Shown here: positions 1 through 9,913 of the stretch, piece by piece
How positions within the stretch are numbered: the first letter of the stretch is position 1
Layout: each line of letters opens with the position of its first letter
Assembly (NCBI RefSeq): GCF_003268885.1
Contig: NZ_QLSX01000009.1
Location: 124,001 to 188,000, forward strand
From: Onishia taeanensis
GTDB lineage: Bacteria > Pseudomonadota > Gammaproteobacteria > Pseudomonadales > Halomonadaceae
Direction: 5' to 3'
Length of the DNA stretch: 64,000 nucleotides
The notes under the pieces: generated by a model
What the model was told of the DNA's origin: nothing
Database searches by the model: none
Seen by the model: only the letters and a program-made list of their open reading frames with translations
Position numbers and translations under genes: made by a program

Positions 1-1029
1 CAGGTGAGGCGCCACGGCCTCGAGGCGCTCCTGCACCTTCGGTCCCATGTAGACGGTGGCGCCGAGATCGGCTTCGCCGCCCGGTGCCAGTGTCTGCAGC
101 GGCCCGGCGAAGGCGGCGACGTTGCGCCCACGGGAGTCGGTCGCGGCGTAGTAGAGGTTCTGCTGGCTCTGCTGGGGGGCCCAGGCCGTGGTGAAGTAGT
201 GCTGGATCATGGCAACCCAGCCGCCCTCGACGTCACGGTTATTGAAGCTGCCGTTCTGAATCTCTTCGAAATCCACCTTCTGGTAGTGGTTTTCCGGCGA
301 GGAGTACGCCGCCCCCAGGAAGGACTTCATGCCCATGCCGGAGCCGGTGCTCGGATCGGCACTATTGTCCCGGGCCAGCTGACCGATGAAGCGCGCGCTG
401 ACGGGCTCTTCACGGTCATTGTTGAGGAAGTAGTTGACCTTGACGGCGTAAGTATCGCGCTGGAACGTCAGGCGCTTGGTCACATCGACGCCGTTGACCG
501 TGGCGCTGAGCTCTACCACCACACTGTCGTCGCCTTCGCTGAGGCGATAGTCGGTCTGGCTCGGCGTGAAGCCAATCCGTCCTTCGTGCCCCTCTAGCTG
601 TAGGCCCGATTTGGCGACGAAGCTGCGATTCGCGTTGTCGGAGAGCAACACGAAGGGCTGGTCAGAAGTATTGGTCAGCTTGTGATCGAGCAGGGCGGCA
701 TAGACGATATCGCCGCCTTGCGGATCGATGCGTACGTCGAGCACGTCGGTGGTCACGGCGACCAGTGCACGGCTGTTGTCGTTGGCAGCCGCTGGATCAC
801 TCATGTTGCCGGTAAGATCCGATGACCCTTGCGGGTTCGAAGAAGTCGTCGGTACCGACAGGCCCGACGCCTCATCGGGGTTGTCCTGGCCAGTGGGTTC
901 GCCACTGGTGGCAACCGAGGGCGCCTGAGTTTCTGCGGTGACCTGGCCGTAGTCCTGGTTCCACTGTACGACCAGCAGGTAGGCCAGTACGGCGAGAGGA
1001 ATCAACAGTAGGAGTCGTTTTACGTCCAT
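1..1029 (-). CDS. yidC: Membrane protein insertase YidC (partial, N-terminal 343 residues)
   Basis: Inner-membrane insertase that helps Sec substrates and small proteins into the bilayer. Only the amino half is present; the reading frame is open at base 1. It begins MDVKRLLLLIPLAVLAYLLV, a single N-terminal anchor, followed by a Ser/Asp/Gly-rich linker and the periplasmic P1 beta domain typical of Gram-negative YidC. The five-helix conserved core lies outside the window. The ATG at 1029 has AGGA about five bases upstream. It follows rnpA and rpmH in the usual order, but the small yidD gene normally found between rnpA and yidC is missing. Confidence 0.95.
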   Translation of the reverse strand, partial: MDVKRLLLLIPLAVLAYLLVVQWNQDYGQVTAETQAPSVATSGEPTGQDNPDEASGLSVPTTSSNPQGSSDLTGNMSDPAAANDNSRALVAVTTDVLDVRIDPQGGDIVYAALLDHKLTNTSDQPFVLLSDNANRSFVAKSGLQLEGHEGRIGFTPSQTDYRLSEGDDSVVVELSATVNGVDVTKRLTFQRDTYAVKVNYFLNNDREEPVSARFIGQLARDNSADPSTGSGMGMKSFLGAAYSSPENHYQKVDFEEIQNGSFNNRDVEGGWVAMIQHYFTTAWAPQQSQQNLYYAATDSRGRNVAAFAGPLQTLAPGGEADLGATVYMGPKVQERLEAVAPHL

Positions 1030-1098
1030 GAGGGTCCTGCCCGATGGAAAATGAACATTCTGCAGTGCAGTGATTGTTGCCCCGTTAATACACACGAA

Positions 1099-1117
1099 AG
1101 CCTGCCAGGGGCAGGCT
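1099..1117 (-). terminator. Hairpin between rnpA and yidC
   Basis: AGCCTGCC pairs with GGCAGGCT around a three-base loop (8 bp stem); read leftward it is followed by TTTC. It sits in the 111-bp rnpA-yidC gap and could attenuate read-through from rpmH-rnpA into yidC. The short T-run makes full termination uncertain. Confidence 0.5.
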
Positions 1118-1140
1118 CCGAGGATCGCCGGTGTGTCCGA

Positions 1141-1524
1141 TCAGGACAGCGAGGTCGACTGCTTGCGAACGTCTTTTTCCAGACGCCGCCACATGCCATG
1201 AAGCTGGCGATGCAGAGTGTCATTATCCAGCTCATGAACGCCGCGCCGGGCCAGGACGATGATGTCCACGGCAGGTAGGCGATGCTGCTGGTGACGAATG
1301 GATTCACGCACGAGGCGCTTAAGACGGTTGCGATCGACGGCTCGTCGCACGGTCTTCTTGCTGAATACCATGCCGACTCGAGGGTGGCCAAGCGGGTTAT
1401 GACAGGCGAGAGCCAGCATCCCCTTGCCGTGAACCTTGAGTGACGCATGGTCGAAGACGTGACGGTATTCCCCGGCGTTCAGCAGGCGCAGCGACCGGGG
1501 AAAGTCCTGATGGGGCAAGTGCAA
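1141..1524 (-). CDS. rnpA: Ribonuclease P protein component
   Basis: Protein subunit of RNase P, which matures tRNA 5' ends with the catalytic RNA. The 127 residues match the family size. The conserved basic segment FSKKTVRRAVDRNRLKRLVR (about residues 54-73) carries the RNR signature that contacts pre-tRNA, and FPRSLRLLNAGEYRHVFDHA is the usual N-terminal strand and helix. It starts 7 bp after rpmH and is surely co-transcribed with it. The arginine-rich C-terminus is ordinary for the family. Confidence 0.96.
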   Translation of the reverse strand: MHLPHQDFPRSLRLLNAGEYRHVFDHASLKVHGKGMLALACHNPLGHPRVGMVFSKKTVRRAVDRNRLKRLVRESIRHQQHRLPAVDIIVLARRGVHELDNDTLHRQLHGMWRRLEKDVRKQSTSLS

Positions 1525-1531
1525 TCTGAGA

Positions 1532-1666
1532 TCACGCGCTCAGACGCTTGCGACCCTTGGCACGACGACGTGCGAGGACGGCGCGACCATTCTTGGTGGC
1601 CATGCGTGCACGGAAGCCATGGTTACGCTTGCGCTTGAGGACGCTGGGCTGAAAGGTGCGTTTCAT
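1532..1666 (-). CDS. rpmH: 50S ribosomal protein L34
   Basis: Forty-four-residue protein of the large ribosomal subunit, starting [20 protein letters not shown] and ending in the conserved [11 protein letters not shown]. The reading frame continues upstream of this ATG, but family length and the conserved first residues fix the start at 1666. It is the first gene of the leftward rpmH-rnpA operon, divergent from dnaA across the origin region. Confidence 0.97.
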   Translation of the reverse strand: MKRTFQPSVLKRKRNHGFRARMATKNGRAVLARRRAKGRKRLSA

Positions 1667-1763
1667 AACTATTGATTCCCACGTGGTTAATTGGACATGA
1701 CGTCTAATTGGCGAAGCCCTGGCTCCGACGGGGAACCCGGGTAGATTCGGCTCAAGACCGGGA

Positions 1764-1792
1764 ATTCTAGTGAATTCGCCGTCTCGGTGCAA
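1764..1792 (-). promoter_or_regulatory. Sigma-70 promoter of rpmH-rnpA
   Basis: On the minus strand TTGCAC (1792-1787) and TAGAAT (1769-1764) are separated by exactly 17 bp. They lie about 100 bp before the rpmH start, facing rpmH, and fit the sigma-70 consensus well. Confidence 0.7.
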
Positions 1793-1959
1793 TTTTTCCG
1801 TCGACCTCTCGTGGTCTTTTCTCCGCTATCGCCGCTGCAGTGGCATCGAGTGACCGGTCACCCGGCAAGCATCCGCAGGTGCTTAGAACACGATGACTGC
1901 TTCAACAACTATTGTTAGATCTTCTTACTGATGTTGTTACTAATAGTGGGGACAATATT

Positions 1960-1968
1960 TGTGGATAA
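1960..1968 (-). promoter_or_regulatory. DnaA box, perfect
   Basis: TGTGGATAA on the plus strand is the reverse complement of TTATCCACA. It borders the AT-rich candidate unwinding region. Confidence 0.8.
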
Positions 1969-2139
1969 GTCAGGATAAGTCATCTATTACAGTTTTTTAT
2001 ACTAGCGACAAGCCTGTGTGCAAACGGTCAATGTAAAGAGGACATCCGGGGGACAGGCTGATGACAAGATCAAGAGCTGTCCACAACCCAAGGTTTCCCT
2101 CAGGTTCATCCAAGAGTTCTTCAGTGGACAGGCGCATGG

Positions 2140-2148
2140 TTGTCCACA
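2140..2148 (+). promoter_or_regulatory. DnaA box, one mismatch
   Basis: TTGTCCACA differs from TTATCCACA only at the third base. It lies 22 bp before the perfect box at 2171-2179. Confidence 0.55.
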
Positions 2149-2170
2149 GGGAGAAATCCATGCCCCGCCA

Positions 2171-2179
2171 TGTGGATAA
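2171..2179 (-). promoter_or_regulatory. DnaA box, perfect, at the dnaA promoter
   Basis: TGTGGATAA, the reverse complement of TTATCCACA, covers the predicted -35 element of dnaA. This is where DnaA could repress its own gene. Confidence 0.75.
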
Positions 2180-2201
2180 CCCGAGCCTCGAACGCTACAA
2201 T
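2173..2201 (+). promoter_or_regulatory. Predicted dnaA promoter
   Basis: TGGATA (2173-2178) and TACAAT (2196-2201) lie 17 bp apart, 34 bp before the dnaA GTG. The -35 is a four-of-six match and overlaps a DnaA box. Confidence 0.5.
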
Positions 2202-2234
2202 GCGGGTCTTTCGTCAACCGGTTGGTGAGGTCGC

Positions 2235-3704
2235 GTGTCTGTCGCTCTTTGGCAACAATGTCTGGATTACCTGCAGGACGAACTGAGTTCCCAGCAGTTC
2301 AATACCTGGATCCGTCCCTTGCAGGCGGAGGAAGGGGAGTCCAACGAGCTTTGCCTGTTGGCCCCCAATCGCTTCGTCCGTGACTGGGTCAGTGACAAGT
2401 ACGCCAAGCGCATCAGCGAACTGATGCGTGAACTGTCTCCGGCGAAGCCTCCCAAGGTGTCGCTGACGGTGGGCAGTCGGCGAGCCGCTCCGGCGCCTCA
2501 ACCCCGTGAGCTGGGCAATCCGGTTTCCGCCGGGTCGCGTCCGGTGCAGGCCGCACCGGCGGTGCATACGCCGCCGCGGGGCGATTTCGCCGATGAGCGT
2601 GAGATTGATCAGATGCGTGATGAGGGGCCCCGGCGGCCTGCCGGCAACGCCCGCCAGGTACAGGTCGAGGGTAGTCTCAAGCATCAGAGCGGCCTCAACC
2701 CCAACTTCACCTTCGAGACCTTCGTTGAGGGTAAGTCGAACCAGTTGGCCCGTGCCGCTTCTCGCCAGGTGTCTGAGAATCCCGGTGGCGCCTACAATCC
2801 GCTGTTTCTGTATGGCGGCGTGGGTCTGGGTAAAACGCACCTGATGCACGCGGTGGGTAACCAACTGGCCGGCCGCAGCGAGAACGCCAAGGTGGTTTAC
2901 CTGCATTCCGAGCGTTTCGTGGCCGACATGGTCAAGGCACTGCAGCTCAATGCCATCAATGATTTCAAGCGCTTCTACCGCAGCGTGGATGCCCTGCTGA
3001 TCGACGATATCCAGTTTTTCGCCGGCAAGGAGCGTTCCCAGGAAGAGTTCTTCCATACCTTCAATGCGCTGCTTGAAGGCGGCCAGCAGATGATCCTGAC
3101 GTCCGACCGTTATCCCAAGGAAATTAGTGGGGTGGAGGAGCGGTTGAAGTCACGGTTTGGTTGGGGGCTGACGGTTGCCATCGAGCCGCCGGAGCTTGAG
3201 ACCCGGGTCGCGATCCTGATGAAGAAGGCCGATCAGGCCAAGGTCGACCTGCCCCATGATGCGGCCTTCTTTATTGCTCAGAAGATTCGCTCCAACGTGC
3301 GTGAGCTGGAAGGGGCCCTCAAGAAGGTCATCGCCGACTCCCATTTCATGGGCAAGACGATCACTCAGGATTTCATTCGTGAGTCCCTGAAGGATCTGCT
3401 GGCCCTGCAGGACAAGCAGGTAGGGGTCGACAACATCCAGCGCACCGTCGCCGAGTACTACAAGATCAAACTGTCTGATCTGCTCTCCAAGCGTCGCTCG
3501 CGTTCGGTGGCGCGTCCCCGCCAGGTAGCCATGGCCCTGGCCAAGGAACTCACCAACCACAGCCTGCCGGAGATCGGCGACGCCTTCGGCGGGCGAGATC
3601 ACACCACGGTGCTGCATGCCTGCCGCAAGGTGCAGGCGTTGCAGGAAGAGAACGCGGACATCCGCGAAGATTACAAGAACCTGTTGCGCCTGCTGACCAG
3701 CTGA
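2235..3704 (+). CDS. dnaA: Chromosomal replication initiator DnaA
   Basis: AAA+ ATPase that binds DnaA boxes, melts oriC and loads DnaB. The 489 residues show domain I (1-85, DnaB and self-interaction), a Pro/Arg-rich domain II linker (about 85-150), the domain III Walker A GGVGLGKT near residue 194 and Walker [10 protein letters not shown] near 257, and the domain IV helix-turn-helix signature [15 protein letters not shown] near the C-terminus. The start is a GTG preceded by GGTGAGG, giving the conserved N-terminus [16 protein letters not shown]. It is followed 61 bp later by dnaN; a DnaA box over its promoter suggests autoregulation. Confidence 0.98.
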   Translation: MSVALWQQCLDYLQDELSSQQFNTWIRPLQAEEGESNELCLLAPNRFVRDWVSDKYAKRISELMRELSPAKPPKVSLTVGSRRAAPAPQPRELGNPVSAGSRPVQAAPAVHTPPRGDFADEREIDQMRDEGPRRPAGNARQVQVEGSLKHQSGLNPNFTFETFVEGKSNQLARAASRQVSENPGGAYNPLFLYGGVGLGKTHLMHAVGNQLAGRSENAKVVYLHSERFVADMVKALQLNAINDFKRFYRSVDALLIDDIQFFAGKERSQEEFFHTFNALLEGGQQMILTSDRYPKEISGVEERLKSRFGWGLTVAIEPPELETRVAILMKKADQAKVDLPHDAAFFIAQKIRSNVRELEGALKKVIADSHFMGKTITQDFIRESLKDLLALQDKQVGVDNIQRTVAEYYKIKLSDLLSKRRSRSVARPRQVAMALAKELTNHSLPEIGDAFGGRDHTTVLHACRKVQALQEENADIREDYKNLLRLLTS

Positions 3705-3765
3705 TGGCCGCCGACCGGTTACCTTCGCATCACGTCATCGAATTCAGGACAAGAGTGGAGCACAC

Positions 3766-4869
3766 ATGAAATTTTCCATCTCCCGCGAAGCCCTGCTGCG
3801 CCCCCTGGCGCTGGTCGCCGGCGTGGTCGAGCGTCGCCAGACCCTGCCGGTACTCTCCAATGTGCTGATTCAGGTCCAGGACACCCAGGTGGCCCTGACC
3901 GGCACCGACCTCGAGGTCGAACTGATCGGCCGTACGGCCCCGACTCAGGTCGATGAGCCCGGCTCGGCCACGGTGCCGGCGCGCAAGCTGATGGATATCT
4001 GCAAGTCGCTGCCCGAGCAGTCGGAAATTCAGTTCGTGCTGGAAGACGGGCGTGCCGTGCTGCGCAGCGGTCGCTCGCGTTTCACCCTGTCGACCTTGCC
4101 GGTGGCGGAATTCCCCAATATCGAGGACGGCCAGGGCAGCGTCGAGCTGAGCCTGCCGCGGGGCACCCTCAAGCACCTGATCGATTCGACCTCCTTCGCC
4201 ATGGCCCAGCAGGACGTTCGCTACTACTTGAACGGCATGCTCCTCGAGCTGCGCTCCAACCTGGTGCGCACCGTCTCCACCGACGGTCACCGTCTGGCGG
4301 TCTGCTCACGTCCGGCCGATATCGAAGTCGAACCGGCCCAGAAGCTGATCGTGCCCCGCAAGGGGGTGCTTGAGCTTTCACGCCTGCTCGATGACAGCGA
4401 TGAGCCGGTCAGCCTGACGCTCGGCTCCACTCATGTGCGTGCCCACACCGGTGAATTCACCTTCACCTCGAAGCTGGTCGATGGCAAGTTCCCGGACTAC
4501 GAGCGGGTGGTGCCACGCAATGGCGACAAGGTGTTCATCGCGGACCGTGCCGAACTGCGTCAGGTGCTGTCACGTACCTCGATTCTCTCCAACGAGAAGT
4601 ATCGCGGCGTTCGGTTGCACCTCGAAGAGGGCAACCTGCGGGTCATGGCCAATAACCCCGAGCAAGAAGAAGCCGAGGAGAACGTGGCCATCGAGTACTC
4701 CGGGCCAGCCCTGGAAATCGGCTTCAATGTTGGCTATCTCATTGATGTACTTGGAGTTCTTGACGAGGATCGCGTACAGATGACGCTGGCTGACCCCAAC
4801 AGCAGTGCTCTCATGGAGGAGCCGGGTGGCGGCGATGCCATGTACGTCGTCATGCCGATGCGTCTCTGA
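3766..4869 (+). CDS. dnaN: DNA polymerase III beta sliding clamp
   Basis: Ring-shaped clamp that tethers Pol III and other clamp-binding proteins to DNA. The 367 residues match the E. coli length and begin MKFSISREALLRPLALVAGVVERRQTLPVL, split here as family-typical strands; the C-terminus ends in the conserved MYVVMPMRL that forms part of the peptide-binding cleft. Three clamp domains of about 120 residues fit the length. It sits between dnaA and recF on the same strand, 62 bp before the recF ATG. Confidence 0.98.
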   Translation: MKFSISREALLRPLALVAGVVERRQTLPVLSNVLIQVQDTQVALTGTDLEVELIGRTAPTQVDEPGSATVPARKLMDICKSLPEQSEIQFVLEDGRAVLRSGRSRFTLSTLPVAEFPNIEDGQGSVELSLPRGTLKHLIDSTSFAMAQQDVRYYLNGMLLELRSNLVRTVSTDGHRLAVCSRPADIEVEPAQKLIVPRKGVLELSRLLDDSDEPVSLTLGSTHVRAHTGEFTFTSKLVDGKFPDYERVVPRNGDKVFIADRAELRQVLSRTSILSNEKYRGVRLHLEEGNLRVMANNPEQEEAEENVAIEYSGPALEIGFNVGYLIDVLGVLDEDRVQMTLADPNSSALMEEPGGGDAMYVVMPMRL

Positions 4870-4931
4870 TCTCTCCCTCCTCTGTACCACGGATGATTGC
4901 CCGGAGCGCCGGGCATCCCGGGAAGCGTGTC

Positions 4932-6041
4932 ATGACCCTCGACCGTCTCGCCTTCATGGGGCTTCGCAATCTGGTCAGTCTGGAGATGGCGCCGCAACCG
5001 GGGATCAACGTCATCGTCGGGGCCAACGGCAGCGGCAAGACCAGCCTTCTCGAGGGGATTCATATCCTCGGCATGGGGCGCTCCTTTCGCACCCAGCAGC
5101 TTAAGCATGCCATCGATCATGACGATCAGACGATGACCCTGCATGGGCGCCTGGTCGGCGACCCACCGCTGCCGGTAGGCATCCGGCGCCGCCGTGATCA
5201 GTCTGAGCTGGAAATGCGCATGGCGGGTGAGCGAGTGGCGCGAGTCTCTCAGTTGGTCGAGGCGCTCCCCCTGCAGCTGATCAATCCCGACGCCTTTCGC
5301 TTGCTGGAGGGCTCTCCCTCATCCCGCCGCGAGTTTCTCGACTGGGGCGTGTTTCACGTGGAACACGATTTCCTCGAGGCCTGGCGCCGCGTACGCAGGG
5401 CGCTGAAACATCGGAATGCGCTGCTCAGGCGTGATAGAATTGACGGTCGTTCACTGGATGTCTGGGACCACGAGTTGGCGCAGTGGAGTGAACGGCTTGA
5501 CGCCTTGCGACATGCCTATATGGACGCTTTCCTCCCGGTCTTCGAGGACACGCTCGCCGAGTTGTTGCCGCTTCCTGGTCTGAGCCTTCGCTATTCGCGC
5601 GGTTGGGATCGGCAGCGGACCCTGGCTGAGGTCCTGCGGCAGGGACGGGAAAGCGACAGTCAGATGGGGTTTACCCAACAGGGCCCGCAGCGGGCGGATC
5701 TGAAGCTTCGCGTGCAGCGCCGGCCGGCAGTCGAGGTACTGTCGCGAGGCCAGCAAAAGCTGGTGGTAAGCGCGCTGAAGCTGGCACAGGGACGGCTGCT
5801 GGAGATGTCCACCGGGCGCACCTGCATCTATCTCATCGATGACCTGCCTGCCGAACTCGATGCCAACCACCGCCGTGTTTTCTGCCGGTGGCTGGAGCGC
5901 ATGGAGTGCCAGGTGTTCATCACTACTGTCGACCCCGATGTTCTCTCCGGGGTATGGCAGTCGACAACGCCAGTGGCCATGTTTCACGTGGAACATGGCC
6001 GGCTGGCGGCATACGGAATGAAAGACTTCACGACGGAGTAG
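4932..6041 (+). CDS. recF: DNA replication and repair protein RecF
   Basis: SMC/ABC-type ATPase that helps load RecA at single-strand gaps. The chosen ATG gives 369 residues beginning MTLDRLAFMGLRNLVSLEM; an in-frame ATG at 4893 would add 13 residues unlike the family. Walker A GANGSGKTS is near residues 30-38, the ABC signature LSRGQQKLVVSALKLAQG near 265, and Walker B YLIDDLPAELD near 300. Two exact parS sites are embedded in the gene (5350-5365 and 5980-5995), encoding VFHVEH and MFHVEH. gyrB begins four bases downstream. Confidence 0.96.
   Translation: MTLDRLAFMGLRNLVSLEMAPQPGINVIVGANGSGKTSLLEGIHILGMGRSFRTQQLKHAIDHDDQTMTLHGRLVGDPPLPVGIRRRRDQSELEMRMAGERVARVSQLVEALPLQLINPDAFRLLEGSPSSRREFLDWGVFHVEHDFLEAWRRVRRALKHRNALLRRDRIDGRSLDVWDHELAQWSERLDALRHAYMDAFLPVFEDTLAELLPLPGLSLRYSRGWDRQRTLAEVLRQGRESDSQMGFTQQGPQRADLKLRVQRRPAVEVLSRGQQKLVVSALKLAQGRLLEMSTGRTCIYLIDDLPAELDANHRRVFCRWLERMECQVFITTVDPDVLSGVWQSTTPVAMFHVEHGRLAAYGMKDFTTE
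5350..5365 (-). other. parS site, exact, inside recF
   Basis: TGTTTCACGTGGAACA is the exact reverse complement of TGTTCCACGTGAAACA, the conserved centromere sequence bound by chromosomal ParB/Spo0J. Confidence 0.92.
5980..5995 (-). other. parS site, exact, near the end of recF
   Basis: TGTTTCACGTGGAACA, identical to the site at 5350-5365 and in the same orientation, 630 bp away. Confidence 0.92.
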
Positions 6042-8465
<2,424 letters not shown>

Positions 8466-8526
8466 TCGCCTGGTCAGCGCCATGGGCCATGTGGAAGCTC
8501 TTTCATGACGTTAGCTTGCAGGCCAA

Positions 8527-8542
8527 TGTTCCACGTGAAACA
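8527..8542 (+). other. parS site, exact, between gyrB and its terminator
   Basis: TGTTCCACGTGAAACA, an exact match, in the gap after the gyrB stop. Confidence 0.92.
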
Positions 8543-8564
8543 TGGCACCACGCTCCGCTCCCTT

Positions 8565-8602
8565 AACGACACGAGGCCGGCATTTGCCGGCCTCGTGTCG
8601 TT
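8565..8602 (+). terminator. Terminator after gyrB
   Basis: AACGACACGAGGCCGGC pairs perfectly with GCCGGCCTCGTGTCGTT over 17 bp with a four-base ATTT loop. The T-rich tail is short, but it lies between convergent gyrB and gmhB and can serve both. Confidence 0.75.
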
Positions 8603-8659
8603 GGTTCTGGTGGAGTGGTTTTGGTGTCAGGTGCCTGCCTGGCGCTAGGTCAGCCATCA

Positions 8660-9328
8660 TCAGGCGGGTGGCTGGCTCAACGGCGGTATCTGGTCTGCAC
8701 CCAGGCTGGCGTCTTCCTCTTTGACGGGACCTGGATCGTCAGCAGCGTTGCTGGCAACAAGATTGTCAGAGGCCTGGGTGTCGTCGATCAGCCATCCCAC
8801 GAATGCGGATAGGTCATCGAAGACCCTGGCATGCTGCAGTCCCTCTCCCTTGGCTTCGGTGTCGCCTCCCTTGCCCGTTCGCACCAGTGCGCTACGACAG
8901 CCAATGGCTTCTCCCGCTTGGAGATCGCGCAGGCTATCGCCCACCATCCAGCTGCGCGCGAGATCTGCGAGACCAAGCCGGTCGCGAATCGTTTCCAGTA
9001 GCCCCGCCTTGGGTTTACGGCACTGGCAATTATCAGCAGGTTCATGGGGACAGTAGACGATTTGTTCGATCTTGCCACCGGCATCCTCTACCAGAGCATT
9101 CAGCCGGGTATGAATCGCGGCCACGACGCTTTCATCGAAATATCCCCTGGCGATTCCTGACTGGTTGGTGGCGACGGCTACTGTCCAGCCGGTCCGGCTG
9201 AGCCTTGCGATGGCATCGATAGCACTGGGATAGGGCACCCATTCGTCGAGAGATTTTATGTAGTTGTCGGAGTCTTGGTTGATGACGCCATCACGATCGA
9301 GAATCACAAGTTTTGGTGCAATGGGCAT
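8660..9328 (-). CDS. gmhB: D-glycero-beta-D-manno-heptose-1,7-bisphosphate 7-phosphatase
   Basis: HAD phosphatase removing the C7 phosphate in ADP-heptose synthesis for the LPS inner core. Visible motifs are the nucleophile DRDGVINQDSDNYI (residues 11-24), ATNQSGIARGYF, the zinc-binding loop CPHEPADNCQCRKP (about 97-110) and MVGDSLRDLQAG. At 222 residues it is about 30 longer than E. coli GmhB, the extra being a polar Asp/Pro-rich C-terminal tail. It belongs to the same pathway as hldD and hldE further right and lies near glyS as in pseudomonads. Confidence 0.93.
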   Translation of the reverse strand: MPIAPKLVILDRDGVINQDSDNYIKSLDEWVPYPSAIDAIARLSRTGWTVAVATNQSGIARGYFDESVVAAIHTRLNALVEDAGGKIEQIVYCPHEPADNCQCRKPKAGLLETIRDRLGLADLARSWMVGDSLRDLQAGEAIGCRSALVRTGKGGDTEAKGEGLQHARVFDDLSAFVGWLIDDTQASDNLVASNAADDPGPVKEEDASLGADQIPPLSQPPA

Positions 9329-9374
9329 GACGGAGTGTCTCAGTGGGTAGGCTCAAACGTTTAGTGTAGGTGGG

Positions 9375-9390
9375 TGTTTCACATGGAACA
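9375..9390 (-). other. parS-like site, one mismatch
   Basis: TGTTTCACATGGAACA differs from the exact site by one central base (CACATG for CACGTG). It lies in the gap upstream of gmhB. Confidence 0.6.
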
Positions 9391-9428
9391 ACTGGCGGAT
9401 GCAACACCTCGTGAATGACTCGAATGAA

Positions 9429-9444
9429 TGTTCCACGTGAAACA
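9429..9444 (+). other. parS site, exact
   Basis: TGTTCCACGTGAAACA, exact, in the gmhB to Crp-remnant gap, 39 bp after a one-mismatch copy. Confidence 0.92.
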
Positions 9445-9479
9445 TGCTCGTTAGGTAAAACACCACCAGACTTCGATCA

Positions 9480-9782
9480 CTACCTGAGTCGCGGCCCACC
9501 GAGGTTGAGGTAGGTCGGGTCGAATTCCGCAAATTCCACCAGTTTGCTGTAGTTGTCGAAGGTCACGATGCCGTCCCGGAACGTGACCATTCCTGCGTCC
9601 CGAAGTTGTCTCAGAACGCGATTCACGTGGATGGCCGTCAGGCCCAGCGCATCAGCGAAATGGTGCTGAGTGAGCGGGCAGGCATACCCTGTTTTTGACG
9701 CCCATGCCCGCTGTATGACGTCGTGTACGTACGCTCGAGTCTCAGTTCGAAGTTTTTTCCTGAGGCACGGCACGTCGGACAT
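9480..9782 (-). pseudogene. Crp/Fnr-family regulator, C-terminal DNA-binding remnant
   Basis: The 100-residue frame contains only the winged helix-turn-helix end of a Crp/Fnr regulator: PLTQHHFADALGLTAIHVNR and VLRQLRDAGMVTFRDGIVTF are the helix-turn-helix and wing, followed by the EFDPTYL tail of this subfamily. The roughly 130-residue cyclic-nucleotide-like sensor domain expected in front is absent; the first 22 residues do not resemble it, and no such coding is visible immediately upstream. It is flanked by parS-like sites on both sides. It is most likely a decayed gene, although a short solo DNA-binding protein starting at 9782 cannot be excluded. Confidence 0.6.
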
Positions 9783-9805
9783 GTCTTAAGTGCGTTAAGG
9801 CACCA

Positions 9806-9821
9806 TGTTTCATGTGGAACA
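9806..9821 (-). other. parS-like site, one mismatch
   Basis: TGTTTCATGTGGAACA has CATGTG in place of CACGTG. It lies 24 bp upstream of the Crp remnant. Confidence 0.55.
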
Positions 9822-9861
9822 CGGCAGGGTTGAGGGAAAGGAGATGTCAGGCTAGATAAAA

Positions 9862-9890
9862 AACGCCCGCCATTGATGTCGGGCGTTTTT
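9862..9890 (-). terminator. Terminator of glyQ-glyS
   Basis: AACGCCCG and CGGGCGTT form an 8-bp stem with a ten-base loop, with A-run on the left and T-run on the right, so it works in either direction. It follows the glyS stop. Confidence 0.8.
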
Positions 9891-9905
9891 GTTTCACATG
9901 AAACG
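9890..9905 (-). other. parS-like site, two mismatches
   Basis: TGTTTCACATGAAACG, degenerate at the centre and the last base, abutting the glyS terminator. Confidence 0.35.
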
Positions 9906-9913
9906 CTGAGCTC

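Larger units (their letters stand above)
1800..2234. other. Putative chromosomal replication origin oriC (rpmH-dnaA intergenic region)
   Basis: The gap between divergent rpmH and dnaA is markedly AT-rich at 1890-2010, unlike the GC-rich surroundings, and carries two perfect DnaA boxes (1960-1968 and 2171-2179, both TTATCCACA on the minus strand), a one-mismatch box (2140-2148) and weaker TGTCCAC-type matches near 2078 and 2122. The AT-rich stretch is a natural unwinding element. Position next to dnaA, dnaN, recF and gyrB plus the nearby parS cluster supports origin function; initiation itself is inferred. Confidence 0.8.

Noticed and set aside
1020-1448. 142-codon minus-strand frame between rnpA and yidC, considered as yidD
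   Set aside because: It is a shifted frame of rnpA; its translation has none of the YidD signature and rnpA itself is unmistakable.
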